The position numbers and the translations under genes are program-made. This document shows positions 1-6,786 of a DNA stretch of 10,675 nucleotides, piece by piece (positions within the stretch are counted from its first letter, which is position 1; each line of letters opens with the position of its first letter). A model generated the notes under the pieces. The model did not search any database. It was not told the origin of the DNA and saw nothing but the letters and a program-made list of their open reading frames with translations. The stretch is from UBA6165 sp044233745 (GTDB lineage Bacteria; Bacteroidota; Bacteroidia; Flavobacteriales_D; Crocinitomicaceae): NCBI GenBank assembly GCA_044233745.1, contig JBIIJN010000082.1, forward strand, positions 1 to 10,675, read 5' to 3'.

Positions 1-38
1 GCTCAGATTCAGTTCTTGAGCAAAATAACTTTTCAGCC

Positions 39-614
39 ATGAAGCATATTAAAACAACATTTTTAGCACTAGGATTGTGTAGTATTTTCACCGTTCAGGC
101 TCAAGACATTGTGGAGGATAAAATAAAACCGGCTTACTTCTGCGAACTCAACACTGGATTTTTAGCGGGTGAAACAGTTTCAGGTTGGATGCACGTGAAA
201 AATGGTTTTACGCTCGGTAAATTTTGGAATGTTTCTTTTGTAACGGGAATCGAAGGACATCGTCCAGGGATTTTTATCCCACTTGGGTTTGAGGGCAGAT
301 TTGCTTTTAACCACAAAAAAACATCGCCATTTGTTTCAATGAGCGCGACATATTTACAAAACACGGGTAGCAGAAATTATGGGTATTATTATACGCAAGT
401 GGAAAGAACTTTGGGTTTCTCCGGTGGTGCAAAATTGGGCGTACAACACTTTTTCTCAAAATCGGTCGGCATTATCACGAGTGTGGGTTATCGCTATACT
501 TTCGTGGAAGAACGTGGGATGAGCAACTATTGTTGGGAATGTCTGCCCTACGAAACTGATTTGTTGCATCACATGAATCGATTTGAATTAACTTTCGGTT
601 TTATTTTTAGATAA
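39..614 (+). CDS. Small exported beta-barrel-like outer-membrane protein, function unknown
   Basis: The 191-aa product begins with a typical signal peptide: Lys residues at 2 and 5, a hydrophobic stretch at about 7-20, and a likely cut after the AQ at 21-22. The mature part has alternating aromatic and polar residues and repeated Gly-rich turns, and it ends in a strand finishing FGFIFR. This is the pattern of a small 8-10-stranded outer-membrane barrel. A Cys-Trp-Glu-Cys motif (residues 165-168) in a loop could form a disulfide. I recognise no specific family. It ends only about a dozen bases before the sigma-factor reading frame on the same strand, so the two may be co-transcribed, and it could be linked to the envelope signalling encoded downstream. 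The ATG at 39 is the natural start because the signal peptide follows at once. No ribosome-binding site is visible, and the promoter is not obvious in the 38 upstream bases. Confidence 0.7.
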   Translation: MKHIKTTFLALGLCSIFTVQAQDIVEDKIKPAYFCELNTGFLAGETVSGWMHVKNGFTLGKFWNVSFVTGIEGHRPGIFIPLGFEGRFAFNHKKTSPFVSMSATYLQNTGSRNYGYYYTQVERTLGFSGGAKLGVQHFFSKSVGIITSVGYRYTFVEERGMSNYCWECLPYETDLLHHMNRFELTFGFIFR

Positions 615-626
615 TCTGGAAATAAC

Positions 627-1214
627 CTGGAAAAGAAAAGGGAAAAATACAGCGACGATGAGCTCTTGTGTGCCTGCCTCGAAGATGAGCGGTGGGCGCA
701 GCGGCTTTTGTTTGACCGATTTTCTCCGATGATGAAGGGCGTTTGTTTGCGCTATGCATCCTGTGAAGAAGAAGCCAACGACTTGCTACAAGAAAGCATG
801 ATTCGTTGTTTTTCGAACCTGAATAAATATGAAAAATCGGGTGCACTTGGAGCTTGGATGAGACGCGTAACAGTTAATGTGTGTTTGGAAATGTATCGAA
901 AAAATAAAACGATGAATGAACATTTATCGCGCTATGCAACTGAAAATGAGGGTGATGATTATTTAGACAATGCGCTACAAGTCATGGCTTTATACGATTT
1001 ATTGCGCAAAATTCAAAGTTTACCCACGGGCTTTAGAACAGTTTTTAACCTCTACGCCATTGAGGGCATGACGCACCCAGAAATTGCCGAAGCTTTGTCG
1101 GTAACGGTGGGCACATCCAAATCGCAATACAGCCGAGCACGTCAACTGCTGCGCGAGATGATTGAAAAAGAAAATGAACAAGAATTAATGCTTTTGAAAT
1201 ATGCAAAACAGTGA
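627..1214 (+). CDS. ECF-type RNA polymerase sigma-70 factor
   Basis: The product is a sigma factor of the ECF type that would direct RNA polymerase to a stress or envelope regulon. Counting from codon 627, region 2 lies at about residues 25-95, with a DLLQESMIRCF core followed by GAWMRRVTVNV. Region 4 lies at about 125-180, with LPTGFRTVFNLYAIEGMTHPEIAEALSV and a GTSKSQYSRAR recognition helix. The start is uncertain. The frame is open from the TAA at 612-614 but has no ATG or GTG before region 2. The conventional candidate is TTG at 666 (182 aa). The codons before it read EKKREKYSDDELL, which resembles the usual N-terminus of Bacteroidota homologues as I remember them, so I placed the start at CTG 627 (195 aa). 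The 3' end overlaps the next gene by 14 bases, which suggests translational coupling. The family call is secure; the start is not. Confidence 0.88.
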   Translation: MEKKREKYSDDELLCACLEDERWAQRLLFDRFSPMMKGVCLRYASCEEEANDLLQESMIRCFSNLNKYEKSGALGAWMRRVTVNVCLEMYRKNKTMNEHLSRYATENEGDDYLDNALQVMALYDLLRKIQSLPTGFRTVFNLYAIEGMTHPEIAEALSVTVGTSKSQYSRARQLLREMIEKENEQELMLLKYAKQ

Positions 1215-2388
1215 TTTTTTGAAAAATAAATTCGAGCACTTCCATGCCGATGTGCCTACAGAAGTGTGGGACAATGTGGTTGCTGCGCTCGATGATAAAA
1301 AGAAGCGCAGACCTATTTTTTGGTGGTTCTCTGGCATTGCAGCTTTGTTGGTTGTAGTCCTTTATTTAGGATGCTATTTTGCCAATGACGGAAAACAATT
1401 TGCTCAACACCTACATCATACTACCACCAATTTGGTACCGTTAAAGCCTAAAATTGAAGAAATGCGGAATAGGACTCAAACAACTCCAATAACTAAACAA
1501 TCTGATCATTCTGAAAAACCGAGTAAAAATCTTGCTATAAAAGTGCGCAACCAAAATTATGCGGACAAAAATCAAAACGCAAATGAGAAATGGGTAGAAG
1601 CAATGCTCAAGAATGAGACAAATTCTATTGAGTTACTTGAAATCCCTTCAAATCAAGAGCAGATTGTTATATCTGAGGCTGTTAATGCTGATTCGGCTGT
1701 ATCAAAGATTGAAACAGATGTAATAGCTAAAGTGGAAATTGTGACTTCAAACGGAATCCTGCCTATTAAAACAGACGATAATGTCGTGAAATCAAAAAAA
1801 TGGGAACTTGCTTTATTCGGCGGATTTTCGGCCACTAGGCAACAGAATTCGCCGTATTTTCTGGAGTCTTCCATTGCCAATTCGCCTAACTTGGATTTTA
1901 CTGCCAACAACGCAGATTATTTGAACATCAGTGCATCGAGTTCCAATTTCATCAGTCCTGTGATTCGTTTTACACTTATAAAAGCCGGACTGTCCATCAA
2001 CCGTGAATTGTTGCCACGCTGGCGCTTAGAATCTGGATTGCATTATTTGCGCTTCGGTGTGTTTTATGAAAACAGCCAAGTTTGGTCGCGTGAAACGCAG
2101 ATGGTTCAAATGCCGGTTTCAGCGCATTATGCTGTAATTCAAGCTAATAGAATTGATTGGCGCTTGGGTTCAGGCGTCGGGATGTCGTATGTTTTCAAAC
2201 AAGCAAATCCAGTTTTCAGGGGAGAATGGTTCAACAACACGACGATTTTGTATAAAATCAATCCATCGTGGTCCATCTTTCTACAACCAGAAGCCCGGGT
2301 AGTTTTCTATGATTCTCGAATACAAGGAATGGGGAAATTGAGTCAGTGGTATTGGGGTGCTAATTTGGGCGTGGTGATGCGGTTTTAA
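1201..2388 (+). CDS. Probable dual membrane-spanning anti-sigma factor with C-terminal outer-membrane barrel
   Basis: The 395-aa product has three parts. Residues 1-37 form a short cytoplasmic segment with a VPTEVWDNVVAALDDKKKRR pattern, like the sigma-binding N-terminus found in proteins beside Bacteroidota ECF sigma factors. Residues about 39-60 are one very hydrophobic helix (FWWFSGIAALLVVVLYLG) preceded by a basic patch. Residues about 61-198 are a polar, Asn/Lys/Glu-rich and probably disordered linker. From about 200 (KWELALFGGFS) to the terminal Phe (NLGVVMRF) the sequence looks like an outer-membrane beta barrel. This matches, from memory, the dual membrane-spanning anti-sigma factors described in Bacteroides thetaiotaomicron, which link a surface signal to a cytoplasmic sigma factor. 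The gene overlaps the sigma gene by 14 bases. The anti-sigma role is inferred from context and architecture; there is no classical zinc-binding anti-sigma motif. Confidence 0.75.
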   Translation: MQNSDFLKNKFEHFHADVPTEVWDNVVAALDDKKKRRPIFWWFSGIAALLVVVLYLGCYFANDGKQFAQHLHHTTTNLVPLKPKIEEMRNRTQTTPITKQSDHSEKPSKNLAIKVRNQNYADKNQNANEKWVEAMLKNETNSIELLEIPSNQEQIVISEAVNADSAVSKIETDVIAKVEIVTSNGILPIKTDDNVVKSKKWELALFGGFSATRQQNSPYFLESSIANSPNLDFTANNADYLNISASSSNFISPVIRFTLIKAGLSINRELLPRWRLESGLHYLRFGVFYENSQVWSRETQMVQMPVSAHYAVIQANRIDWRLGSGVGMSYVFKQANPVFRGEWFNNTTILYKINPSWSIFLQPEARVVFYDSRIQGMGKLSQWYWGANLGVVMRF

Positions 2389-2390
2389 CT

Positions 2391-2430
2391 AAAACCCCAC
2401 ACACTGAACATCAATGCGTGGGGTTATAAT
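2391..2430. terminator. Hairpin terminator between convergent genes
   Basis: An 8-bp perfect stem, AACCCCAC at 2393-2400 paired with GTGGGGTT at 2418-2425, encloses a 17-base loop. It lies just after the stop of the anti-sigma gene and before the 3' end of the convergent esterase gene. The minus-strand side is followed by TTTTAG, while the plus-strand side runs into an AT-rich stretch without a pure T-tract. It could end transcription from both sides. Confidence 0.6.
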
Positions 2431-2459
2431 ATTATTGAGATTTAAGAAATTTCTGTTGA

Positions 2460-3779
2460 CTACTGCACCACCAATTTCTGGGCTATCATGCCAATTTCTT
2501 GTCCGTAAACCTGTACGAAGTAAGTGCCAGAAGTGAATGCAGAAACGTCGATGTCGATGTTGGCATTGTTGAAATTGTTTCGATAGACCACGCGCCCGCT
2601 GAGGTCGGTAATTACAACTGTACTTGCAGTGTTCATCATCAAATCTATGCTCACCTGGTTTGTTGCTGGATTGGGATACATCGACCAATTTGTTGTTTGT
2701 TCTTCAGCGATACTCACCGGACCGCAAACTTCATTTACAGGACTTCCATCGCAATAATCAATGGCATACAGGTTCGCAGTTTGCGCCAATACGTTTGCGG
2801 GTTGCAAGGCTGTTTGTGTACATCCCATTTGTATCACAAGAAAATCTCGATAGAAATTAGCTGTTGTATCCATGTAGGCTTGAGCTGTTGCGTTGGAGCC
2901 AATATAAGGAACGTGTCCTGCGCCATTGAAGGTGTACAGTTGGTTTTCTATGCCCAATGCACAAGCGCGTTCGTGGAGCATTCGGCTGCCATCTAGATAC
3001 ATGAGAGGAATACCAGGGTTCACCAAGCCACGGTTGTAGGTTACCACGTTGTCGGCGGTGCCATGTACAGAGGCCAACGGTATGCTGCTTTCAGAAATGT
3101 CTAGCCAGCTGTAGCGCGCCAAAGCACCAGCACCATTCAAAACGCCTTTTACGTTGGTGGAATAACCTGGATTACCGCTATTGCCTTCCAATCCGCCTAA
3201 TGCTGTTTGCTGCGCCGAGGTAAGGTAATCGAAAAGCTCACATTCATCGCTCAAATATGCTACGTGCAACGCTGTGATTGCTCCGGCCGAACTTCCTCCA
3301 ATGAAAATACGGTTGGTGTCTATTTGGTAAGTGTCGTCGTTAGCAGCATCTTTGTAGAAATAGCGAATGGCACCTTTCAAATCTTGTGTTGCACGCACCA
3401 CTGCACGCACGGCATTTGTAGAGTCGATCGGGAAAAAGCCCGTTCTGTAGCTGATGCTCGCGCATGCATAGCCCATTTTTGCAAAGCGAGTTGACAAAGC
3501 AACCATGTCTTGGTCTGTTCTACTGCCACCCAAAAAGCTGCCTCCGTGAACCCAAATAATCAAAGGACGTGCCTCCAGATTATCGCCTTGTGGTTCGTAA
3601 AAATCAAAATAAAGCGTAGTGTTTGCTCCAGACCACGAAGTGTTTGAGCCATAAACCACGTTGGATGTAACGGTAACATTATCAAATACTTCGCTGGCAA
3701 AGCGTCCATCGTCGCAAGGTGTTTGCGCACTTGCATATGCCAGTCCTGATAAAGCAAAAAGGGTAAATAATTTTTTCAT
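2460..3779 (-). CDS. Secreted alpha/beta-hydrolase esterase with T9SS C-terminal sorting domain
   Basis: The 439-aa product is predicted to hydrolyse ester bonds outside the cell or at its surface. A signal peptide (residues 1-19, ending ASAQ) is followed by a carboxylesterase-type alpha/beta hydrolase domain. The oxyanion-hole motif is HGGSF at 79-83. The nucleophile elbow is GSSAG at 162-166 with Ser164. The acid is probably Asp243 (HGTADNVV) and the base His289 (GAGHVPY). The C-terminus from about 367 (MYPNPATNQVSIDL) to the end (QKLVVQ) is a T9SS type A sorting domain with the usual GTYFVQV strand, so the protein should cross the outer membrane by the gliding/Por secretion system and may be anchored there. 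A Cys-containing spacer (about 320-355) separates the two domains. It is the last gene of the probable three-gene operon, 27 bases after the SGNH gene. Substrate is unknown. Confidence 0.9.
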   Translation of the reverse strand: MKKLFTLFALSGLAYASAQTPCDDGRFASEVFDNVTVTSNVVYGSNTSWSGANTTLYFDFYEPQGDNLEARPLIIWVHGGSFLGGSRTDQDMVALSTRFAKMGYACASISYRTGFFPIDSTNAVRAVVRATQDLKGAIRYFYKDAANDDTYQIDTNRIFIGGSSAGAITALHVAYLSDECELFDYLTSAQQTALGGLEGNSGNPGYSTNVKGVLNGAGALARYSWLDISESSIPLASVHGTADNVVTYNRGLVNPGIPLMYLDGSRMLHERACALGIENQLYTFNGAGHVPYIGSNATAQAYMDTTANFYRDFLVIQMGCTQTALQPANVLAQTANLYAIDYCDGSPVNEVCGPVSIAEEQTTNWSMYPNPATNQVSIDLMMNTASTVVITDLSGRVVYRNNFNNANIDIDVSAFTSGTYFVQVYGQEIGMIAQKLVVQ

Positions 3780-3806
3780 GATATATAATTTTAGTTTGTT
3801 TACAAA

Positions 3807-5120
3807 TTAGGGAAATAATACGCCACTGAAGGCATTTGCGTTTAATGCTGGAATCACAGCGCCATAATGTTTATTGATAACGCGGATAAATTCATTGGCC
3901 AACAAAGCGTTTCCTTTGGCGTTGAGGTGAATGCCATCCAAAGAGAAGGCGCCACCAGAAACAAATTGTGCTGAAAATGTGACCCCATTGTAGGTGAATC
4001 CGGAAAACAACTGCTGATAAAATGCAGTGGTTTCCACTACAGCTAAATTGTATGTAGTGGCTATTGTTCGAATCGCATCGTTGTAGGCGTTGATTGTCAT
4101 GTTTAAATATTGTTGTTCTACTAGATTGAGCACAAATTCGTTTCTGAATGGAAACAAGGAGCCCATTTGGTTACATTTTACGGAATCAAGGGGAATGCTC
4201 AATAACAATAATTCACCAGCGTTTATTTGTCGCACACCAAACGCATTGGCATCGGGGTCTTCAATCATAAAGGGATTTGGACCCACATTGAAGGTATAAC
4301 CAAGGGCTCCAAAAACGGCGCTCAAAAGATTGGCAGTGGAGGCATCTAGATTCAAACCATTGTAGGGAATCGTTCTAAAATAGGGAAATTGTGTGATATT
4401 GGGTAGTGTGGCAACAACGCCTTTTGCGCCTTGGTTATGAAGCTGTTGTGCAATTTCTGTGTAGGCAGTCGTGAAATCAGCTACACTCGGCAGGTCATCT
4501 ACTGAACCACCAGTTCGAGCATATTTCAGAACCTCTTCCATGCCCAAATAGATAGCGAAAAATGTTGGATCCGTTGCCAAAATGTCTTCAATCGGTGCCA
4601 CAGTATTCGAAGAGGCAATTCGCGCAAAATAGGGGTTGAATTGCGCCAAATTTGGACTCAAAACCTGAGTGGTTCGCATACCGGGAATGCCAAAGTTTCT
4701 GTACAAGGCTTCCCCAGAAAAAGTGGTGGTAGCGATGATGCTGATGTCGCCTTGTGCTGCCACACGAATAGGAGAAAGTGAACTTACGCCGTTGCAATCT
4801 TCTTTGTAACCCAGTTTCAATCTCGATTGCCCAAATGGATTCGCACCCACAGAATTTTCATTCACAAATCGTGTTGTAAAGGATTGACCACCAAACAATT
4901 CCAGTTGTCTTCCCAACAATTCAGCCAAGCCATTTTTTTGTCCATCGTAATACAAGGCATCATCCATATAACCACCAGAATGACCGTCGCCAATCATTAC
5001 AAAACGCGCTGCATTCAGGTCGCCTGCGGTTAAAACGGGCTCGCTGTATTTGGGTTTACAACTTGTTGCGTTCAACAAAACACTGCATAGCGAAAGAACG
5101 AAAAGTATATTTTGCTTCAT
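3807..5120 (-). CDS. SGNH/GDSL-family lipoprotein, apparently lacking the catalytic serine
   Basis: I use the second ATG (5120), two bases after the FadL-type gene stops; an alternative in-frame ATG at 5129 adds three residues and overlaps that gene. Residue numbers below count from 5129. A hydrophobic N-terminus ends in NATSC, so Cys24 is probably lipidated. The chain follows the SGNH/GDSL family: block I at 43-54, a PYFARIASS region near 166-174, block III around 192-208, and an intact block V, SLDGIHLNAKGN, with Asp398 and His401. However, block I reads IGDGHSGG where the family has GDS or GNS, so the nucleophile position is Gly49, and block III reads LGMEEVLKYARTGG where GxNDVL is expected. 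Ser51 is close but shifted. The protein may be a binding partner of the adjacent channel rather than an enzyme. The fold assignment is good; lack of activity is inference. Confidence 0.85.
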   Translation of the reverse strand: MKQNILFVLSLCSVLLNATSCKPKYSEPVLTAGDLNAARFVMIGDGHSGGYMDDALYYDGQKNGLAELLGRQLELFGGQSFTTRFVNENSVGANPFGQSRLKLGYKEDCNGVSSLSPIRVAAQGDISIIATTTFSGEALYRNFGIPGMRTTQVLSPNLAQFNPYFARIASSNTVAPIEDILATDPTFFAIYLGMEEVLKYARTGGSVDDLPSVADFTTAYTEIAQQLHNQGAKGVVATLPNITQFPYFRTIPYNGLNLDASTANLLSAVFGALGYTFNVGPNPFMIEDPDANAFGVRQINAGELLLLSIPLDSVKCNQMGSLFPFRNEFVLNLVEQQYLNMTINAYNDAIRTIATTYNLAVVETTAFYQQLFSGFTYNGVTFSAQFVSGGAFSLDGIHLNAKGNALLANEFIRVINKHYGAVIPALNANAFSGVLFP

Positions 5121-5122
5121 AA

Positions 5123-6358
5123 TTACCATTTGTAAATAATTGAAAGTCCCGGTGCTACTGCCTTGGTGAAAAATGTGCCACTCAAATTGGTTTCCAAATT
5201 GGTGTCGGCGCGTTGCACTTGTGTATAAAACAAGGAGGCGTCTATTGATAATTTTTTATCGACTTGGTAGCCCAATCCAAAGGTGCCATAGAATCGGTTT
5301 CCATCTGGTGTTTCAGGTGTCACATAGCCGTTCTGCACAGGCGTTCTACCATAGCCGCCACCAGCCCGAACTGTAAATGCTTCCGTGATGCCATAAGAAA
5401 CACCTCCTCTAAAAGCAAAAATGTTCTCATAACTCCGAGCCGATTTGGTGTCTTGCAAAGAGGCTGTGTTCGTTGCGTAATCAAAAGCCAAGGTATCATA
5501 AGCTTTCCATCCAACATAATTGATGTCTACAACTGCGGTCAATTTTTCGTTGAAGTTATAGGCCAGTCCAAGTGTAACCACTTGTGGCAAGGGCAAAGAT
5601 GACGAAAAAGTGCCATCAGGAAAATTGGCGTTCAAGCTTTCTGGGACATTGAATTGCGCCTCACCATCGCTCACTTTCATGTTGATTTGAGAACGATAGG
5701 TAAAACCCAACGAGAATTTTTCAGTGGCATTGAATTGCACACCGATGTTAAAACCCAAACCAAAAGCACTTCCCGATAAACTAGCATTCGCATAATCTCC
5801 ATTGGCAAATTGAACAGGCAAATCCCGCTGTAAGGTTACACTACCTGTGCTCACAACTAATCCGCCTCCAACACCCAACTTGTCGTTGATGCGATATGAA
5901 ACCGTGGGTTGAATGAAAATTGCCGATAAAGACAAGCGTGTGATGGCAAAGCGACCAATCCAGCCATCTCCCCACTGCACCGTGCTGCCGAAAGGCGTAT
6001 AAACCGCCAAGCCAAGTTTAAGCGCCGAAGAATCTTTCAACTGAAACAAAGCATACGCGTGAAAAGGTCGGCCCATTGGGTTTTCGGTGCGATAGCCTTG
6101 CATGGTTGTTGAATCCACATAAAGCACATTGGCAAAAACGGGCGTGAAACCTACGTTGGCAGAATTTTCATTGGAAAAAGCCACCGAACCTGGATTGTAA
6201 AACATACTGGAGCCATCTTGATAAAGCGCCGTGCCCGCCAGACCCATGCCTTGCTGTTTTTGTCCTTGAAAATTGACCTGAAAGCCTTGACTCAGCGATT
6301 GAAACGGAAAAATAAGTGCAGTAAGTATAGAGAATAGGGCTAAATATTTATAAGACAT
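5123..6358 (-). CDS. OmpP1/FadL-family outer-membrane transport protein
   Basis: The 411-aa product belongs to the FadL/OmpP1/TodX family of 14-stranded barrels that let long-chain fatty acids and other hydrophobic molecules cross the outer membrane. A signal peptide (about 1-24, ending SLSQ) leads into GFQVNFQGQKQQGMGLAGTA. The conserved N-terminal hatch-region signature DGSSMFYNPGSVAF lies at 48-61. Strands with alternating residues and Gly-rich turns run to the terminal aromatic strand SIIYKW. The length is close to the family norm. It heads the minus-strand operon: the SGNH lipoprotein begins within a few bases of its stop and the T9SS esterase follows. The grouping suggests uptake of a lipid or ester product released at the surface. 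I found no convincing TAnnTTTG promoter upstream; the nearest weak candidate is TACATTTA about 20 bases before the ATG. The specific substrate cannot be told. Confidence 0.92.
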   Translation of the reverse strand: MSYKYLALFSILTALIFPFQSLSQGFQVNFQGQKQQGMGLAGTALYQDGSSMFYNPGSVAFSNENSANVGFTPVFANVLYVDSTTMQGYRTENPMGRPFHAYALFQLKDSSALKLGLAVYTPFGSTVQWGDGWIGRFAITRLSLSAIFIQPTVSYRINDKLGVGGGLVVSTGSVTLQRDLPVQFANGDYANASLSGSAFGLGFNIGVQFNATEKFSLGFTYRSQINMKVSDGEAQFNVPESLNANFPDGTFSSSLPLPQVVTLGLAYNFNEKLTAVVDINYVGWKAYDTLAFDYATNTASLQDTKSARSYENIFAFRGGVSYGITEAFTVRAGGGYGRTPVQNGYVTPETPDGNRFYGTFGLGYQVDKKLSIDASLFYTQVQRADTNLETNLSGTFFTKAVAPGLSIIYKW

Positions 6359-6382
6359 GGGTGTTTTGGTTTAGTGGGCTAA

Positions 6383-6634
6383 ATGTATAAATTTTTTGAT
6401 AAAATGTTAATATTGGGCGAACATTTTGAATATTGGGCAACCGAATACAACCTCATCGATATCCTCCGCCTCAAACGCTTGATGAATTCCATACAGATAC
6501 ATGAATGCCTCAAAAATTTCAGGATTTACGGAGATTTACTCATCGACACAGAACATGTTAAAGTTGAAAAAGGATTTCAAAGAAGTCCTGATGAAGTGGT
6601 GGTAATGGCGAAAAAGATATTTAATATACGTTGA
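6383..6634 (+). CDS. Doubtful 83-aa open reading frame, unknown
   Basis: This open frame of 83 codons is divergent from the FadL-type gene, with only 24 bases between the two ATGs. An internal ATG at 6404 is another possible start. The product is charged, without signal peptide or membrane helix, and ends KIFNIR. Its later part (CLKNFRIYGDLLIDTEHVKV, then GFQRSPDEVVVMAKKIF) looks protein-like rather than random, but I recognise no family. It leaves hardly any space for separate promoters, has no visible ribosome-binding site, and occupies the region where the FadL operon promoter must lie. It could be a real small protein, the remnant of a longer gene, or a chance frame. Confidence 0.35.
   Translation: MYKFFDKMLILGEHFEYWATEYNLIDILRLKRLMNSIQIHECLKNFRIYGDLLIDTEHVKVEKGFQRSPDEVVVMAKKIFNIR
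6409..6438. repeat. 10-bp direct repeat with 20-bp period
   Basis: AATATTGGGC occurs at 6409-6418 and again at 6429-6438, so the two copies lie on the same face of the helix about two turns apart. They are 50-80 bases upstream of the FadL-type start and could form an operator for that operon. They also lie inside the doubtful 83-codon frame, so coincidence is possible. Confidence 0.3.
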
Positions 6635-6640
6635 TTTCGT

Positions 6641-6778
6641 CTAGTTTTCTTTATCCTTACAATCACAAAACTCCTTAGGCAAATGACCTTCGTCTGTGTC
6701 GGCAAATTTCTCGCTTTCAGGTCGATTTTTATACGCCTCAAGCATCATTTCTAGTAGTTGTTCGATATATTTGTCCAT
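6641..6778 (-). CDS. Small 45-aa acidic protein, unknown, downstream of glycosyltransferase
   Basis: A 45-codon frame starts with ATG at 6778 and ends with TAG at 6641-6643. Only 8 bases separate it from the stop of the glycosyltransferase gene on the same strand, so the two are probably one transcript. The product begins MDKYIEQLLEMMLEAYKNRP, an amphipathic helix, then has an acidic stretch (EKFADTDEGH) and a C-terminus with two cysteines, EFCDCKDKEN. The Cys-x-Cys could bind a metal or be redox-active, but nothing else supports this. No signal peptide or membrane helix is present. I do not recognise the family. The operon-like spacing and protein-like composition favour a real gene, while the short length keeps the call moderate. 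Confidence 0.5.
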   Translation of the reverse strand: MDKYIEQLLEMMLEAYKNRPESEKFADTDEGHLPKEFCDCKDKEN

Positions 6779-6786
6779 AGTTTGAA

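Noticed and set aside
1..21. Short hairpin GCTCA/TGAGC before the first gene
   Set aside because: A 5-bp stem is too short to call, and the sequence upstream is outside the window.
26..33. TAACTTTT as a -7 element for the first gene
   Set aside because: It lacks the final G and lies five bases before the ATG, with no -33 element visible in the window.
2499..2996. 165-codon open frame on the plus strand inside the esterase gene
   Set aside because: It lies antisense to a gene with signal peptide, catalytic motifs and sorting domain. Its product is rich in Cys, Ile and His without any domain pattern, as expected of a shadow frame.
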